Shown here: positions 1 through 6,788 of the stretch, piece after piece
Layout of the letters: every line of letters begins with the position of its first letter
Numbering within the stretch: position 1 is the stretch's first letter
Assembly: GCF_000829515.1 (NCBI RefSeq)
Contig: NZ_JXRR01000017.1
Span: 1-64,000, forward strand
Direction of reading: 5' to 3'
DNA: 64,000 nucleotides
Source of the DNA: Jeotgalibacillus campisalis
Lineage (GTDB): Bacteria; Bacillota; Bacilli; Bacillales; Jeotgalibacillaceae
Notes under the pieces: model-generated
Told to the model about the DNA's origin: nothing
The model's input: the letters and a program-made list of their open reading frames with translations, nothing else
The model's database searches: none
Position numbers and translations under genes: made by a program

Positions 1-76
1 TTGTAAAGTTGGAATTTATCAATCGAATTCCCTGCATTTCACGCTGCAAAGCGCTTATAGCAGAACTTGTCGCGCG

Positions 77-94
77 CTCCCGTTAGTTTAAGTG
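77..94 (+). repeat. Dispersed repeat, copy A
   Basis: The core CTCCCGTTAGTTTAAGTG lies just downstream of the stop of the reverse-strand gene at 131-511. Variants recur near 541, 922, 987, 2157, 2558 and 2603, always between the small genes of the first 2.6 kb. Its function is unknown. Confidence 0.5.
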
Positions 95-130
95 GATTTT
101 TTCACAATATTAATTTGCCTTTAGGCTATT

Positions 131-511
131 TTATTTTTTAAACGGAAGCCTCGGACTTTCGTCTTTATATATGGAATAAGTCCATCCTCCATTTTCCATT
201 GTTGAACATTTGTCATTATTGCAAGAAAAAAGATAGGTCTGCTCTTCAGTACGGACACTTACCTCAAAATAGTAAGGGAAGACTCCGCCTTTATTTTTAT
301 CAATACTTGTTTCAATAGCAATGATGTTGTCTTTTTCTACTATATTTTTATAATCTTCACTTTCAATTGTTTTTAGAACCATTTCACTTAAAATAACCTT
401 TTCTTCTGAGGAAGGTTCATACCATTGTTCAACCACAAGCCATTTTCCTAATATATATAAATTTACACTTAAACTTATTATCAATAAAGCAAGCACAATC
501 TTTTTCTTCAT
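131..511 (-). CDS. Small membrane-anchored protein of unknown function
   Basis: This is a 126-residue protein that I do not recognise. Residues 1-25 are a lysine-rich start (MKKK) followed by a hydrophobic stretch (IVLALLIISLSVNLYILG), which fits an uncleaved signal anchor or a signal peptide without a lipobox. The remaining roughly 100 residues are polar and would lie outside the membrane; they contain two cysteines four residues apart (FSCNNDKCS, about residues 96-102) that could form a disulfide. A purine-rich GGGGGA site about 8 nt upstream supports the ATG at 511. The gene stands alone in an AT-rich patch of similar small genes and is flanked by copies of a dispersed repeat. It is probably real because of its signal-like start and good ribosome site, but no function can be assigned. 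Confidence 0.6.
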   Translation of the reverse strand: MKKKIVLALLIISLSVNLYILGKWLVVEQWYEPSSEEKVILSEMVLKTIESEDYKNIVEKDNIIAIETSIDKNKGGVFPYYFEVSVRTEEQTYLFSCNNDKCSTMENGGWTYSIYKDESPRLPFKK

Positions 512-540
512 ATATCCCCCATCCTTTATTTAAGTCTTTA

Positions 541-577
541 CTAACCTGCTCCTTTAGTTTAACATTAATTTCCTTTT
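541..577 (+). repeat. Dispersed repeat, copy B
   Basis: CTAACCTGCTCCTTTAGTTT continues into AACATTAATTTCC. The second half recurs at 922-947 (CTTTAACATTAATTTCC) and, less well, at 2603-2625. It sits upstream of the reverse-strand gene at 131-511. Confidence 0.45.
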
Positions 578-642
578 AGCTGACAAAGAAAGAAGCACTC
601 CTTACTGAAGGAATGCATCCTTTAGCTTAATAAACAGATGTT

Positions 643-858
643 TCACTTCCCAATTTCACTTCCTTTAAAAAATACAATATTTAAAATGAAAGACCAGGCA
701 AAAGCAGATATCAACCCAATCCAAAAAATAGCGAAGTTTGAAAACAAGTAACTATTTAAAATATAGTAATATGTTTGGTTTATAAACAAAGTTATTAAGA
801 AGGTATAAAAGCCAACAATACAACCTTTTTCTCAATCATCTGTTTCCTTTTTAGTCAT
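643..858 (-). pseudogene. Two-helix membrane protein, nonsense-interrupted
   Basis: Read from the ATG at 858, the reverse strand gives 72 codons that look like a small membrane protein: a charged start (MTKKETDD), then two hydrophobic helices (GCIVGFYTFLITLFI and FAIFWIGLISAFAWSFILNIV) and a polar tail ending FKGSEIGK. Codon 9 is an in-frame TGA, and no good start codon follows it before the first helix, so as written the gene is broken. It may be decaying, or the TGA may be a sequence error. A GGATGGGG stretch upstream could serve as a ribosome site. I know of no family for it. Apart from this remnant and repeat copies, I see nothing else between 512 and 1179. Confidence 0.4.
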
Positions 859-921
859 CTTTTTGAAAAATAACCCCATCCTATACCCTCATTTCTATAT
901 TGTTTCTTTTAATATAATCTG

Positions 922-947
922 CTACTTTACTTTAACATTAATTTCCA
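922..947 (+). repeat. Dispersed repeat, copy B2
   Basis: CTACTTTACTTTAACATTAA followed by TTTCC matches the second half of the copy at 541-577. It lies between the broken membrane-protein gene and the secreted-protein gene. Confidence 0.4.
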
Positions 948-986
948 TTTAATTGATATAAAAAAAGGCGTTCCTTGTTAAAGAAA

Positions 987-1005
987 CGCTCCCGTTACTT
1001 TAAGT
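987..1005 (+). repeat. Dispersed repeat, copy C
   Basis: CGCTCCCGTTACTTTAAGT is a near match to copy A. It is preceded by an imperfect hairpin (AAAGGCGTTCC ... AAAGAAACGCT). Confidence 0.4.
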
Positions 1006-1188
1006 ACCTTTAGGGGTCCTGTATCAAAACGCTGAAAACATACGTTAAGCAAACTTCGTCATTTCTTCTCACTTCGAAATTAGAACGGTGTCGAATGAAA
1101 TTTCTTTTTAAAAAGAAGTTTTTGAGTTCTTATTAAAGAATTTAATTTCTTAATTGAGTATTAACTATTAAAAGAAAGGATGAATGGA

Positions 1189-1622
1189 ATGAAAAAGGGA
1201 TTCAAATTAGGGATGAGTGTTTTGGCGTTGTCGATGGGGTTGTTCATTCCTTCTACTGCCTTAGGAAACACTGTAGTGCCGTTAGGTCCAGGAGAGTGGG
1301 ATATATTAGGGACAAAATCAATTACATTAGGGAATGGAACGGTAACAATATATGATTCTAAACTTTGGTCAGGCGGTGGGATTATAGATTATATATAACC
1401 GGGGCGGATCCCTTGAATGTAATTTCAATAATGGTTTATGAAATGGATGGTGAAAGTAGTAGCTTTGTGGACGGTATTATTAAGAATGGAAACGGAAATG
1501 GCGAATTTAAATTTAGTACTCGAAATTTTACCGATGGAGACAATGGTAAAGCAGAATTAAAGTTTCAGATTTCTGGTTCATTACAGCCATCTGATAATAT
1601 TATTGTTTCTTTTCAAGATTGA
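1189..1622 (+). pseudogene. Secreted protein gene, frameshifted in a G run
   Basis: Two overlapping frames form one protein. The first starts at ATG 1189 (AGAAAGGA site 8 nt upstream) with a clear signal peptide (MKKGFKLGMSVLALSMGLFI, predicted cut after ALG) and reads to SKLWSGGG, where it runs into a stop at 1396-1398. The second frame continues naturally from about 1380 with DYRLYITGADPLN and ends at 1622. One extra G in the GGTGGG run at 1375-1380 would join the frames into a protein of about 144 residues. The mature part is rich in Gly, Asn and Ser and resembles no family I can name. The break is either a real homopolymer contraction or a sequencing error. Confidence 0.55.
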
Positions 1623-1628
1623 TAAAGC

Positions 1629-2033
1629 TTAATTTTGAATATTTTTCGGAAGCACTTTAACTGAGAAATTATATTTAGAAAGCTCACTTTTATCTAAAAC
1701 TTCTTTTGAAATTGTTTTAATTTCTTCTTCTTTTGTTGCGTCTCTATTTACTTTAGGGATATCAATTATAAACACCCAACCATTTTCTACGTTATATTGA
1801 ATGGCTGTGCTTCCAAGAATTTTATAGTTATTGGCTGTTAACTTATCAGTGATTTGGTTAAAAACCTTTGATTTATTCATCTGTTCCATTTTAAGTTGAA
1901 TTTCCTCTACTTCTTTAGAGCTTGTTAGTTGTTGTTGAGCAGTGGCATTATTATTTAATTGGTTTAAAAAATAAAATGTGCTAACTATCACTAATAAACT
2001 GATTAAACAAATAAAGATTAGTTTTTTTCTCAT
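1629..2033 (-). CDS. Small secreted or anchored protein of unknown function
   Basis: This is a 134-residue protein. Residues 1-25 (MRKKLIFICLISLLVIVSTF) form a signal anchor. A polar linker and a charged helical stretch (SSKEVEEIQLKMEQMNKSKV) follow, then a compact domain with predicted strands (WVFIIDIPKV, YNFSVKVLP). The start has a GAGGAGTG ribosome site 9 nt upstream. The gene converges on the frameshifted secreted-protein gene, whose stop lies 7 bp away. The probable topology is a single transmembrane helix with the C-terminal domain outside the cell. I do not recognise the family, and there is no catalytic motif. Confidence 0.55.
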   Translation of the reverse strand: MRKKLIFICLISLLVIVSTFYFLNQLNNNATAQQQLTSSKEVEEIQLKMEQMNKSKVFNQITDKLTANNYKILGSTAIQYNVENGWVFIIDIPKVNRDATKEEEIKTISKEVLDKSELSKYNFSVKVLPKNIQN

Positions 2034-2156
2034 ACTTAATCACTCCTCTAATACAATTTTTAAATAGGATATGTAAATTTTTATCAGGTATGCTATGATC
2101 AAGAAAAAGTGTATTAGGGGTTCCGGTATTAAAGCACGTAAAACACTCTTGTTGCA

Positions 2157-2177
2157 CTAACCTGTCCGTTAGTTGAA
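2157..2177 (+). repeat. Dispersed repeat, copy D
   Basis: CTAACCTGTCCGTTAGTTGA matches copy E at 2558-2581 over its first 17 bases. It lies about 40 bp beyond the stop of the reverse-strand gene at 2219-2521. Confidence 0.45.
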
Positions 2178-2218
2178 TTAGGGATGCTCTTATTGAACAA
2201 TCGCTCACCGTTAATTGA

Positions 2219-2521
2219 TTAAGAATTAAAAAGCCCCATCTCTTTCCATTGGTCAAAATACTTTTGATAACCCATTTCCTCAGCAGTCATAGTATATTGC
2301 ATACCTTCCAATCTAAAAGTATGGATTCCTGACAAGGCTTCATAGGTCAGATCCCCTTCTAGATCCCCGAAAAGCGTTTCGAACGTATTCACGTCAACTG
2401 ATGTTGTGTTTCCATTCTCGTAGGTTTCAAGAAGAATGAAATCAACCTCTCCCTGTCCTGCATCTCCCTTAAACATCAAACCTTTTTCATTTAATGACAA
2501 ATACAATTGATTCATATTCAT
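2219..2521 (-). CDS. Small cytoplasmic protein of unknown function
   Basis: This is a 100-residue acidic protein without a signal peptide or transmembrane segment. It alternates predicted strands (LYLSLNEKGLMFKG, EVDFILLETYENG, IHTFRLEGMQYTMT) and ends in an aromatic helix (YQKYFDQWKEMGLF), which suggests a small alpha/beta fold. GGAGAGTAGGT lies directly upstream of two possible ATG starts, 2521 and 2515. The gene is flanked on both sides by copies of the dispersed repeat. It could be an immunity-like or stress-related accessory protein, but nothing in the sequence proves a function and I do not recognise the family. Confidence 0.5.
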   Translation of the reverse strand: MNMNQLYLSLNEKGLMFKGDAGQGEVDFILLETYENGNTTSVDVNTFETLFGDLEGDLTYEALSGIHTFRLEGMQYTMTAEEMGYQKYFDQWKEMGLFNS

Positions 2522-2557
2522 TACCTACTCTCCCTAAAAAGTCACTACCATATGGAA

Positions 2558-2581
2558 CTAACCTGTCCGTTAGTTTAAGTG
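2558..2581 (+). repeat. Dispersed repeat, copy E
   Basis: CTAACCTGTCCGTTAGTTTA plus AGTG is the best-conserved long copy. A second half-element (TTTAGTTTAACATAAATTT) follows at 2603. It lies upstream of the reverse-strand gene starting at 2521. Confidence 0.5.
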
Positions 2582-2650
2582 TAACTCTTCACATTCTCTA
2601 TATTTAGTTTAACATAAATTTTTCCATTAATTTATAAAACTTCTATGTAG

Positions 2651-2670
2651 ATATGTTTATATAAACATAT
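2651..2670. promoter_or_regulatory. 20-bp perfect AT-rich palindrome
   Basis: ATATGTTTATATAAACATAT is a perfect palindrome in the otherwise gene-free stretch 2522-2902, about 130 bp upstream of the gene starting at 2521. It could bind a dimeric regulator, but in AT-rich DNA it may also be chance. Besides this site, repeat copy E and a terminator, I see nothing in the stretch. Confidence 0.3.
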
Positions 2671-2700
2671 ACAAATTAATATAACCTTTAAAACCATTGC

Positions 2701-2729
2701 AAAAAGCACCTCGGATTGAGGTGCTTTCT
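2701..2729 (-). terminator. Intrinsic terminator of yqkB
   Basis: On the reverse strand the stem GAAAGCACCTC / GAGGTGCTTTTT closes a short loop and ends in a T run. It lies about 170 nt beyond the yqkB stop. Confidence 0.7.
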
Positions 2730-2902
2730 CCATTCAATTTAATACACAATTTTTACTGCAAATTCACAAAAGTACTCGTCAACAAAACCCGTTACTATAA
2801 AGAGCACTTTTTATAAATGTCTACTTTATAGGGTACATCTATTTGTGTTGAGATTTTATTAGTGTAAATCAAAGCTTATAGTTGGTGGCAGCAGTCAAGC
2901 AA

Positions 2903-3223
2903 TTACTGATTTTTAAAGCCCATACGGCCGTTAATCGTCTGACCCGGACTTTTTAATTGAAACATATTCGATCCATCGGAGTAATCAATCTTTAATTCTT
3001 TATCGTAAAAGACCATTTTAGGTTTTTCCACAAGAATTGGGAATTTGTTTGTTTCAATCGTTACATCCCCCTCTTCTGCTTCATCAACGTACCAAAGGAC
3101 CGGTACACCATTCATCACACATCCTGTGCCTTCAGTATCGTATTTTAATTTTACATAGCCATTTTCATTTTTCATTTTTTCGCGAATTTTTTCAGCAGCT
3201 CGTTCCGTGATTTCAATTTTCAT
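2903..3223 (-). CDS. yqkB: HesB/IscA-like iron-sulfur protein YqkB
   Basis: This 106-residue protein resembles B. subtilis YqkB in length and sequence. It belongs to the HesB-like (IscA-type) fold, seen here in the start MKIEITERAAEKIREKM and the central strands VKLKYDTEGTGCVMNGVP. Only one cysteine (about residue 35) is visible, and the C-terminal CxC of true A-type carriers is missing. A standard role in carrying Fe-S clusters is therefore doubtful, and the protein may bind metal differently or have another role. The ATG follows a GGAGGGAT ribosome site. It is divergently transcribed from the CDGSH protein gene, another Fe-S family, 127 bp away. It probably forms its own transcription unit ending at the 2701-2729 hairpin. 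Confidence 0.8.
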   Translation of the reverse strand: MKIEITERAAEKIREKMKNENGYVKLKYDTEGTGCVMNGVPVLWYVDEAEEGDVTIETNKFPILVEKPKMVFYDKELKIDYSDGSNMFQLKSPGQTINGRMGFKNQ

Positions 3224-3314
3224 AGAAATATCCCTCCAGTTTCTTTAAGTATAACAGGCGAGTGCAGTGATTAAGAGTAACTTGCTTTTCAATCGATTTT
3301 CATTCATTATTTAG

Positions 3315-3329
3315 TTGAAAACGTTTCAT
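3315..3329 (+). promoter_or_regulatory. Possible cre-like site
   Basis: TTGAAAACGTTTCAT contains the symmetric core TGAAA-ACG-TTTCA and deviates from the CcpA cre consensus at about one position. It lies just upstream of the ribosome site of the CDGSH gene. This is weak evidence for catabolite control. Confidence 0.25.
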
Positions 3330-3350
3330 AAATAATGGAGGTGCAACCAA

Positions 3351-3563
3351 TTGGATAAAGTTCAAATTAAAGTAATGGATAATGGTTCATTAAAGGTTAC
3401 AGGAGATGTGGAATTAATTGATGCAGATGGAAACCTTTTTCAAACAAAGAATGTGTTTTCGCTTTGCAGATGCGGCTTATCGCATAAGATGCCTTTTTGT
3501 GACGCTTCCCATAAAGGCAAATTTGAATCCTGTGTTCGTGCTGAGAAAATTTTAGATGAATAA
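3351..3563 (+). CDS. CDGSH iron-sulfur domain protein
   Basis: This 70-residue protein carries a CDGSH-type [2Fe-2S] motif at about residues 38-54: CRCGLSHKMPFCDASH. The family pattern is C-x-C-x(2)-[ST]-x(3)-P-x-C-D-x(2)-[SAG]-H, and all three cysteines and the ligand histidine are present. Such small soluble proteins bind a redox-active, labile cluster; their exact role in Bacillus is not known. Translation starts at TTG 3351, supported by GGAGGTG 7 nt upstream; no ATG precedes the conserved core. It is the only forward-strand gene in this stretch, divergent from yqkB and convergent with yqjQ, whose stop lies 13 bp beyond its own. Confidence 0.85.
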   Translation: MDKVQIKVMDNGSLKVTGDVELIDADGNLFQTKNVFSLCRCGLSHKMPFCDASHKGKFESCVRAEKILDE

Positions 3564-3576
3564 ATTTGCCAATTAG

Positions 3577-4371
3577 TTATTTTGAATGGAATCCCTTTTT
3601 GCCGACTGCCTCCACGATAGAAGGAAACAGCGTATGGATCTTCGCCAATCCATTCATCCATGCCGGTAAATTGATTTCCCTTTTATTAGTAAATATAGAC
3701 TGTACCGTTTTAGATGCAACTTTTTCAGGATTAAGCATGTACCGTTTAACACTCTTCGCATATGTGCCGGATGAATCAGCCTGATCAAAAAAAGAGGTAT
3801 CAATCGGACCGGGATTTATTACGGTGACAGCGATATTTTCCTCCGCTAATTCCATCCGCAAGCTGTTGGAAAAGCCGATCACTGCAAACTTAGTGGCAGA
3901 ATAAATGCTCGACTTGGGAGTAGCGAGCTTCCCTGCCTGTGAAGCGATATTGATGATATGAGCTTTATTTCCTCTTTTCATAATAGGAATAACTGATTTT
4001 GTCAGGATAATCAGTGAAAGAACATTCACATTAAACATATCCTGCACTGTTTGTATGGAGGTTTGATCCAATCGTTCAAATAGACCAAAACCCGCATTAT
4101 TTATTAATACATCGATTCCTTCCGCTTTCTCATTTACTGAATTAATAAGGCTTGGAATTTCGTGAACGTTTCTCAAATCGTATGGGTAAGCTAGAACTTC
4201 CCTTGCCCCAAGAATGCAGCATTCCTGTACAATCGCTTCCAGTCTGCTTTCGTTTCTTCCTACTAATAAAAGGATTGCACCCTGCTGTGCACATTTTTTG
4301 GCGATTTCGACTCCAAGCCCGCTTGAAGCACCCGTAATCATAATCTTTTTACCTTCCAATTTCCTGCTCAT
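3577..4371 (-). CDS. yqjQ: Short-chain dehydrogenase/reductase YqjQ
   Basis: This is a 264-residue classical SDR. The NAD(P)-binding motif GASSGLG is near residue 14, NNAG near residue 90, and the catalytic Ser-Tyr-Lys set appears as INIAS followed by YSATK near residue 155. R39 after the second strand (VGRNES) suggests NADP preference. It most resembles B. subtilis YqjQ. The substrate is unknown; the family reduces or oxidises carbonyl/alcohol groups. Its ATG lies inside the 3' end of yqjP (23-bp overlap), so the two are translationally coupled in one operon, as in B. subtilis. Confidence 0.85.
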   Translation of the reverse strand: MSRKLEGKKIMITGASSGLGVEIAKKCAQQGAILLLVGRNESRLEAIVQECCILGAREVLAYPYDLRNVHEIPSLINSVNEKAEGIDVLINNAGFGLFERLDQTSIQTVQDMFNVNVLSLIILTKSVIPIMKRGNKAHIINIASQAGKLATPKSSIYSATKFAVIGFSNSLRMELAEENIAVTVINPGPIDTSFFDQADSSGTYAKSVKRYMLNPEKVASKTVQSIFTNKREINLPAWMNGLAKIHTLFPSIVEAVGKKGFHSK

Positions 4372-5353
4372 TTACTGGCTCCTTTATGTTCGTCAACGCA
4401 CCGTAAAGAAAAGCATCTCCCCGGCGGTCTACTATTTCTATTTCCCCAAGAGACACTAGATAATCAATCTGCCCCATTGTTTCGGATAATGTTAATCCGA
4501 GCTGCTTTCGATAAACAGAGGGAAATAATTGCATACATATTTCAAACGCAGTTGATTCTTTTTGAGCAATAAGCTGTTTTACATACATTGCGCGCTCGTG
4601 CTGTTTTTTCAATCGATGTGATAGTAGATTTGAAGGATCTGACACCACAGGACCATGTCCGGGAAGCACAGCAGAAAGAGGCATATCTTGCAGTCTCTTT
4701 AAAGATTCATTGTATTGCAGCTGAGGCAGTGGTCTAGGTTCACCTGAACTGAACGGAGGCTCAATTAGAGGGTTAGAAGATACGTTTGAAAGCAGCATAT
4801 CTCCTCCAATTAACAGCCCGTCGTTTTCTCTGAATAAAGAGATATGACCCTGAGAATGCCCTGGTGTCTCGATGACTTTCCACTTGGAGGCACCCTGGAG
4901 AATATCTCCTTCTGAAACCGCTTGATCAATCCCTCTATTTCCCAGCGCCTGCAGTGGCTCCTTCATTTTTTCAATCAGGACAAAATAAGATTCAGGCAGT
5001 CCCATGGATGAAAAAAATGTTTTATAAAATACGTCGTGATCTTTTATAAATTCATCGTCTCGGACTAAAAATCTTTCCCCCTCTTTCGATCCAATAACTG
5101 CTGCGTGAGGAAATCGTTCAATTAAACCGGCATGATCGGGGTGATGATGAGTCAGCACAACTTGATCGATTCTCTCAGGGACTAGTCCGATTGCTGAAAG
5201 TTGACTTTCAAGCGCTTCCCAAGCTTCGTTTGTTTTTGGGCCTGTATCTACTAAAGTCATTCTCTCACCCTTTATAACATATACATGAACATCTCCCACA
5301 GCAAACGGAGTAGGGATGGTTAATTGTGCTATATCTCTATACCAGACTGTCAT
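4349..5353 (-). CDS. yqjP: Metallo-beta-lactamase fold hydrolase YqjP
   Basis: This 334-residue protein has the metallo-beta-lactamase fold. The metal motif THHHPDH is near residue 70, a downstream metal histidine occurs in TPGHSQGH (near 165) and the Asp ligand in IGGDMLLS (near 185); a C-terminal winged-helix-like segment follows. It resembles B. subtilis YqjP. Family members hydrolyse thioesters or other esters, and the substrate here is unknown. The ATG at 5353 (MTVWYRD) is chosen because GGGAGG lies 9 nt upstream and the family begins with this sequence; an upstream ATG at 5389 has no such site. It is first in an operon with yqjQ. Confidence 0.85.
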   Translation of the reverse strand: MTVWYRDIAQLTIPTPFAVGDVHVYVIKGERMTLVDTGPKTNEAWEALESQLSAIGLVPERIDQVVLTHHHPDHAGLIERFPHAAVIGSKEGERFLVRDDEFIKDHDVFYKTFFSSMGLPESYFVLIEKMKEPLQALGNRGIDQAVSEGDILQGASKWKVIETPGHSQGHISLFRENDGLLIGGDMLLSNVSSNPLIEPPFSSGEPRPLPQLQYNESLKRLQDMPLSAVLPGHGPVVSDPSNLLSHRLKKQHERAMYVKQLIAQKESTAFEICMQLFPSVYRKQLGLTLSETMGQIDYLVSLGEIEIVDRRGDAFLYGALTNIKEPVNEQEIGR

Positions 5354-5444
5354 TATTAATGCCTCCCAATTTAATGAATAGTCATTCACTTCTCTTCTAG
5401 TGTAGCTCTAATTTTAATAAAAGTCATCTTGTTCTTAATAGTGC

Positions 5445-5473
5445 TTGACAGAAAGTCAGAAGGTGCGCATAAT
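5445..5473 (+). promoter_or_regulatory. Sigma-A promoter of the T-box/proI transcript
   Basis: The -35 TTGACA (5445-5450) and -10 CATAAT (5468-5473) are separated by 17 bp. A TATAAT at 5478-5483 lies too far from the -35 box. Confidence 0.7.
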
Positions 5474-5479
5474 CACTTA

Positions 5480-5733
5480 TAATCAATCCATCTCCTAATG
5501 CAATGATAAGGACCAGTAGATAATGCTGATACGAAAGAGATCGGAGTTCAGCGGCTGAAAGACTCCGACGTGCCTCACATTATTGAACCTGCCTTTGAGC
5601 GACAGGAAAACCTGTCCGTTCTCCCTCGTTACGGGTGAAGAAGAGTGCCGGATTATTCATGTTCGGCAAATTAAGGTGGTACCACGGAAGCAGCCCTTTC
5701 GTCCTTTTACACAGGATGAACGGGCTTTTTTGT
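5480..5733 (+). promoter_or_regulatory. Proline T-box riboswitch upstream of proI
   Basis: The leader has the standard T-box parts: an AGAGA-type motif near 5535, a stem I with GGCTGAAAGACTCCG, a specifier loop with CCT (proline codon) at 5588-5590 in the context TTGAACCTGCC, the T-box AAGGTGGTACCACGG at 5673-5687, and a terminator at 5693-5731 (GCCC...GGGCTTTTTT). TGGT (5677-5680) can pair with the 3' ACCA of tRNA-Pro (discriminator A plus CCA). Uncharged tRNA-Pro would stabilise the antiterminator and turn on proI. Proline T-boxes controlling proI and proBA are known in Bacillus. The call of the family is firm; the specifier codon is read by position. Confidence 0.93.
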
Positions 5734-5900
5734 ATTCAGGAAAGCGATAAGCCTAAAAACACTTTATGTCCTGACTCATTTCTTGTTTGACCTTCCGCTA
5801 TAGCAGTCCAAGCAGTAATTAGAAAGCTCTGTTAGAAGGTTTAAACTGGATCATTCAATGTAAAGCAAAAAATTAAATCGTTAAAAAAGGAGGAATTGGA

Positions 5901-6722
5901 ATGAAAGTTGTTTTCCTCGGAGCTGGGTCCATGGCAGAAGCACTTATACAGGGAATGGTTCAAGCTCCAAAACTAAAGGACATGGATTTGTGGGTAACGA
6001 ATCGGTCTGATTTTGATCGACTTCAGAAGATAAAGGATTCTTATCAGATAAATATCAGCTATGATTTAGGAACGATGCTTAATGGAACTGAGATCATTGT
6101 TCTTGCAATGAAACCGAAAGATGCCAAAGCTGCTCTTGAGACTATCCGTCATTATGTTACCCCGGATCAGCTGATTATATCTGTTCTTGCAGGCTTGTCA
6201 TCTGAGTTTATTGCAGAGCGTCTAAAGTTTAATATGCCCATTGCAAGAGCCATGCCAAATACATCTGCTTCGATTCAGCAATCCGCAACAGGATTGGCCT
6301 TTAATGAATTCGTTTCTGAAAGACAGCAAGGGTTAGCTTTTTCTATTTTTTCTGCTGTTGGAACTGTGACGATTGTAGACGAAAGCAGACTTGATCTGGT
6401 GACTGGCTTATCAGGCAGCGGACCCGCTTATATCTATTATGTAGTTGAAGCGATGGAACAGGCTGCCGTTGAACTGGGTCTTACACCTGAGGAAGCAAAA
6501 CCATTTATCCTTCAAACGCTTGAAGGTGCCTCTAAAATGCTGACATTAACGAATCAATCCCCATCTAACCTTAGAAAAGCAATTACCAGTGAAGGCGGGA
6601 CGACAGAAGCTGGAATTAAACAACTTGAAAAACATCATGTCAAAGAAGCATTTAAAGACTGTATTAAAGAAGCCACCGAGCATTCAGGCAGGCTGCGTAC
6701 TTTATTTGAACAGTCTGATTAA
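5901..6722 (+). CDS. proI: Pyrroline-5-carboxylate reductase ProI
   Basis: This 273-residue enzyme makes proline by NAD(P)H reduction of 1-pyrroline-5-carboxylate. The N-terminal Rossmann motif is MKVVFLGAGSMAEAL, and the family signature spans AMKPKD (about 75), RAMPNTSA (about 117), GLSGSGPAYIYYV (about 167) and SEGGTTEAG (about 229), which includes catalytic and substrate-binding residues. The length is normal for the family. AAGGAGG precedes the ATG. It is monocistronic behind the proline T-box, which matches ProI (the anabolic, T-box-controlled isozyme) rather than ProG or ProH. Confidence 0.95.
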   Translation: MKVVFLGAGSMAEALIQGMVQAPKLKDMDLWVTNRSDFDRLQKIKDSYQINISYDLGTMLNGTEIIVLAMKPKDAKAALETIRHYVTPDQLIISVLAGLSSEFIAERLKFNMPIARAMPNTSASIQQSATGLAFNEFVSERQQGLAFSIFSAVGTVTIVDESRLDLVTGLSGSGPAYIYYVVEAMEQAAVELGLTPEEAKPFILQTLEGASKMLTLTNQSPSNLRKAITSEGGTTEAGIKQLEKHHVKEAFKDCIKEATEHSGRLRTLFEQSD

Positions 6723-6788
6723 GCATTAGCATTTGCTTGTTGGCCTTAAATTCTATTACGCTTATTAAAAAAAAAGGAAGAGGTCGCG

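Noticed and set aside
1981-2256. 91-codon reverse frame
   Set aside because: It overlaps two better-supported genes (1629-2033 and 2219-2521) in another frame, has no signal or domain pattern and no ribosome site.
3440-3661. Reverse frame over the CDGSH gene
   Set aside because: It is antisense to an intact CDGSH motif gene and has no start signals.
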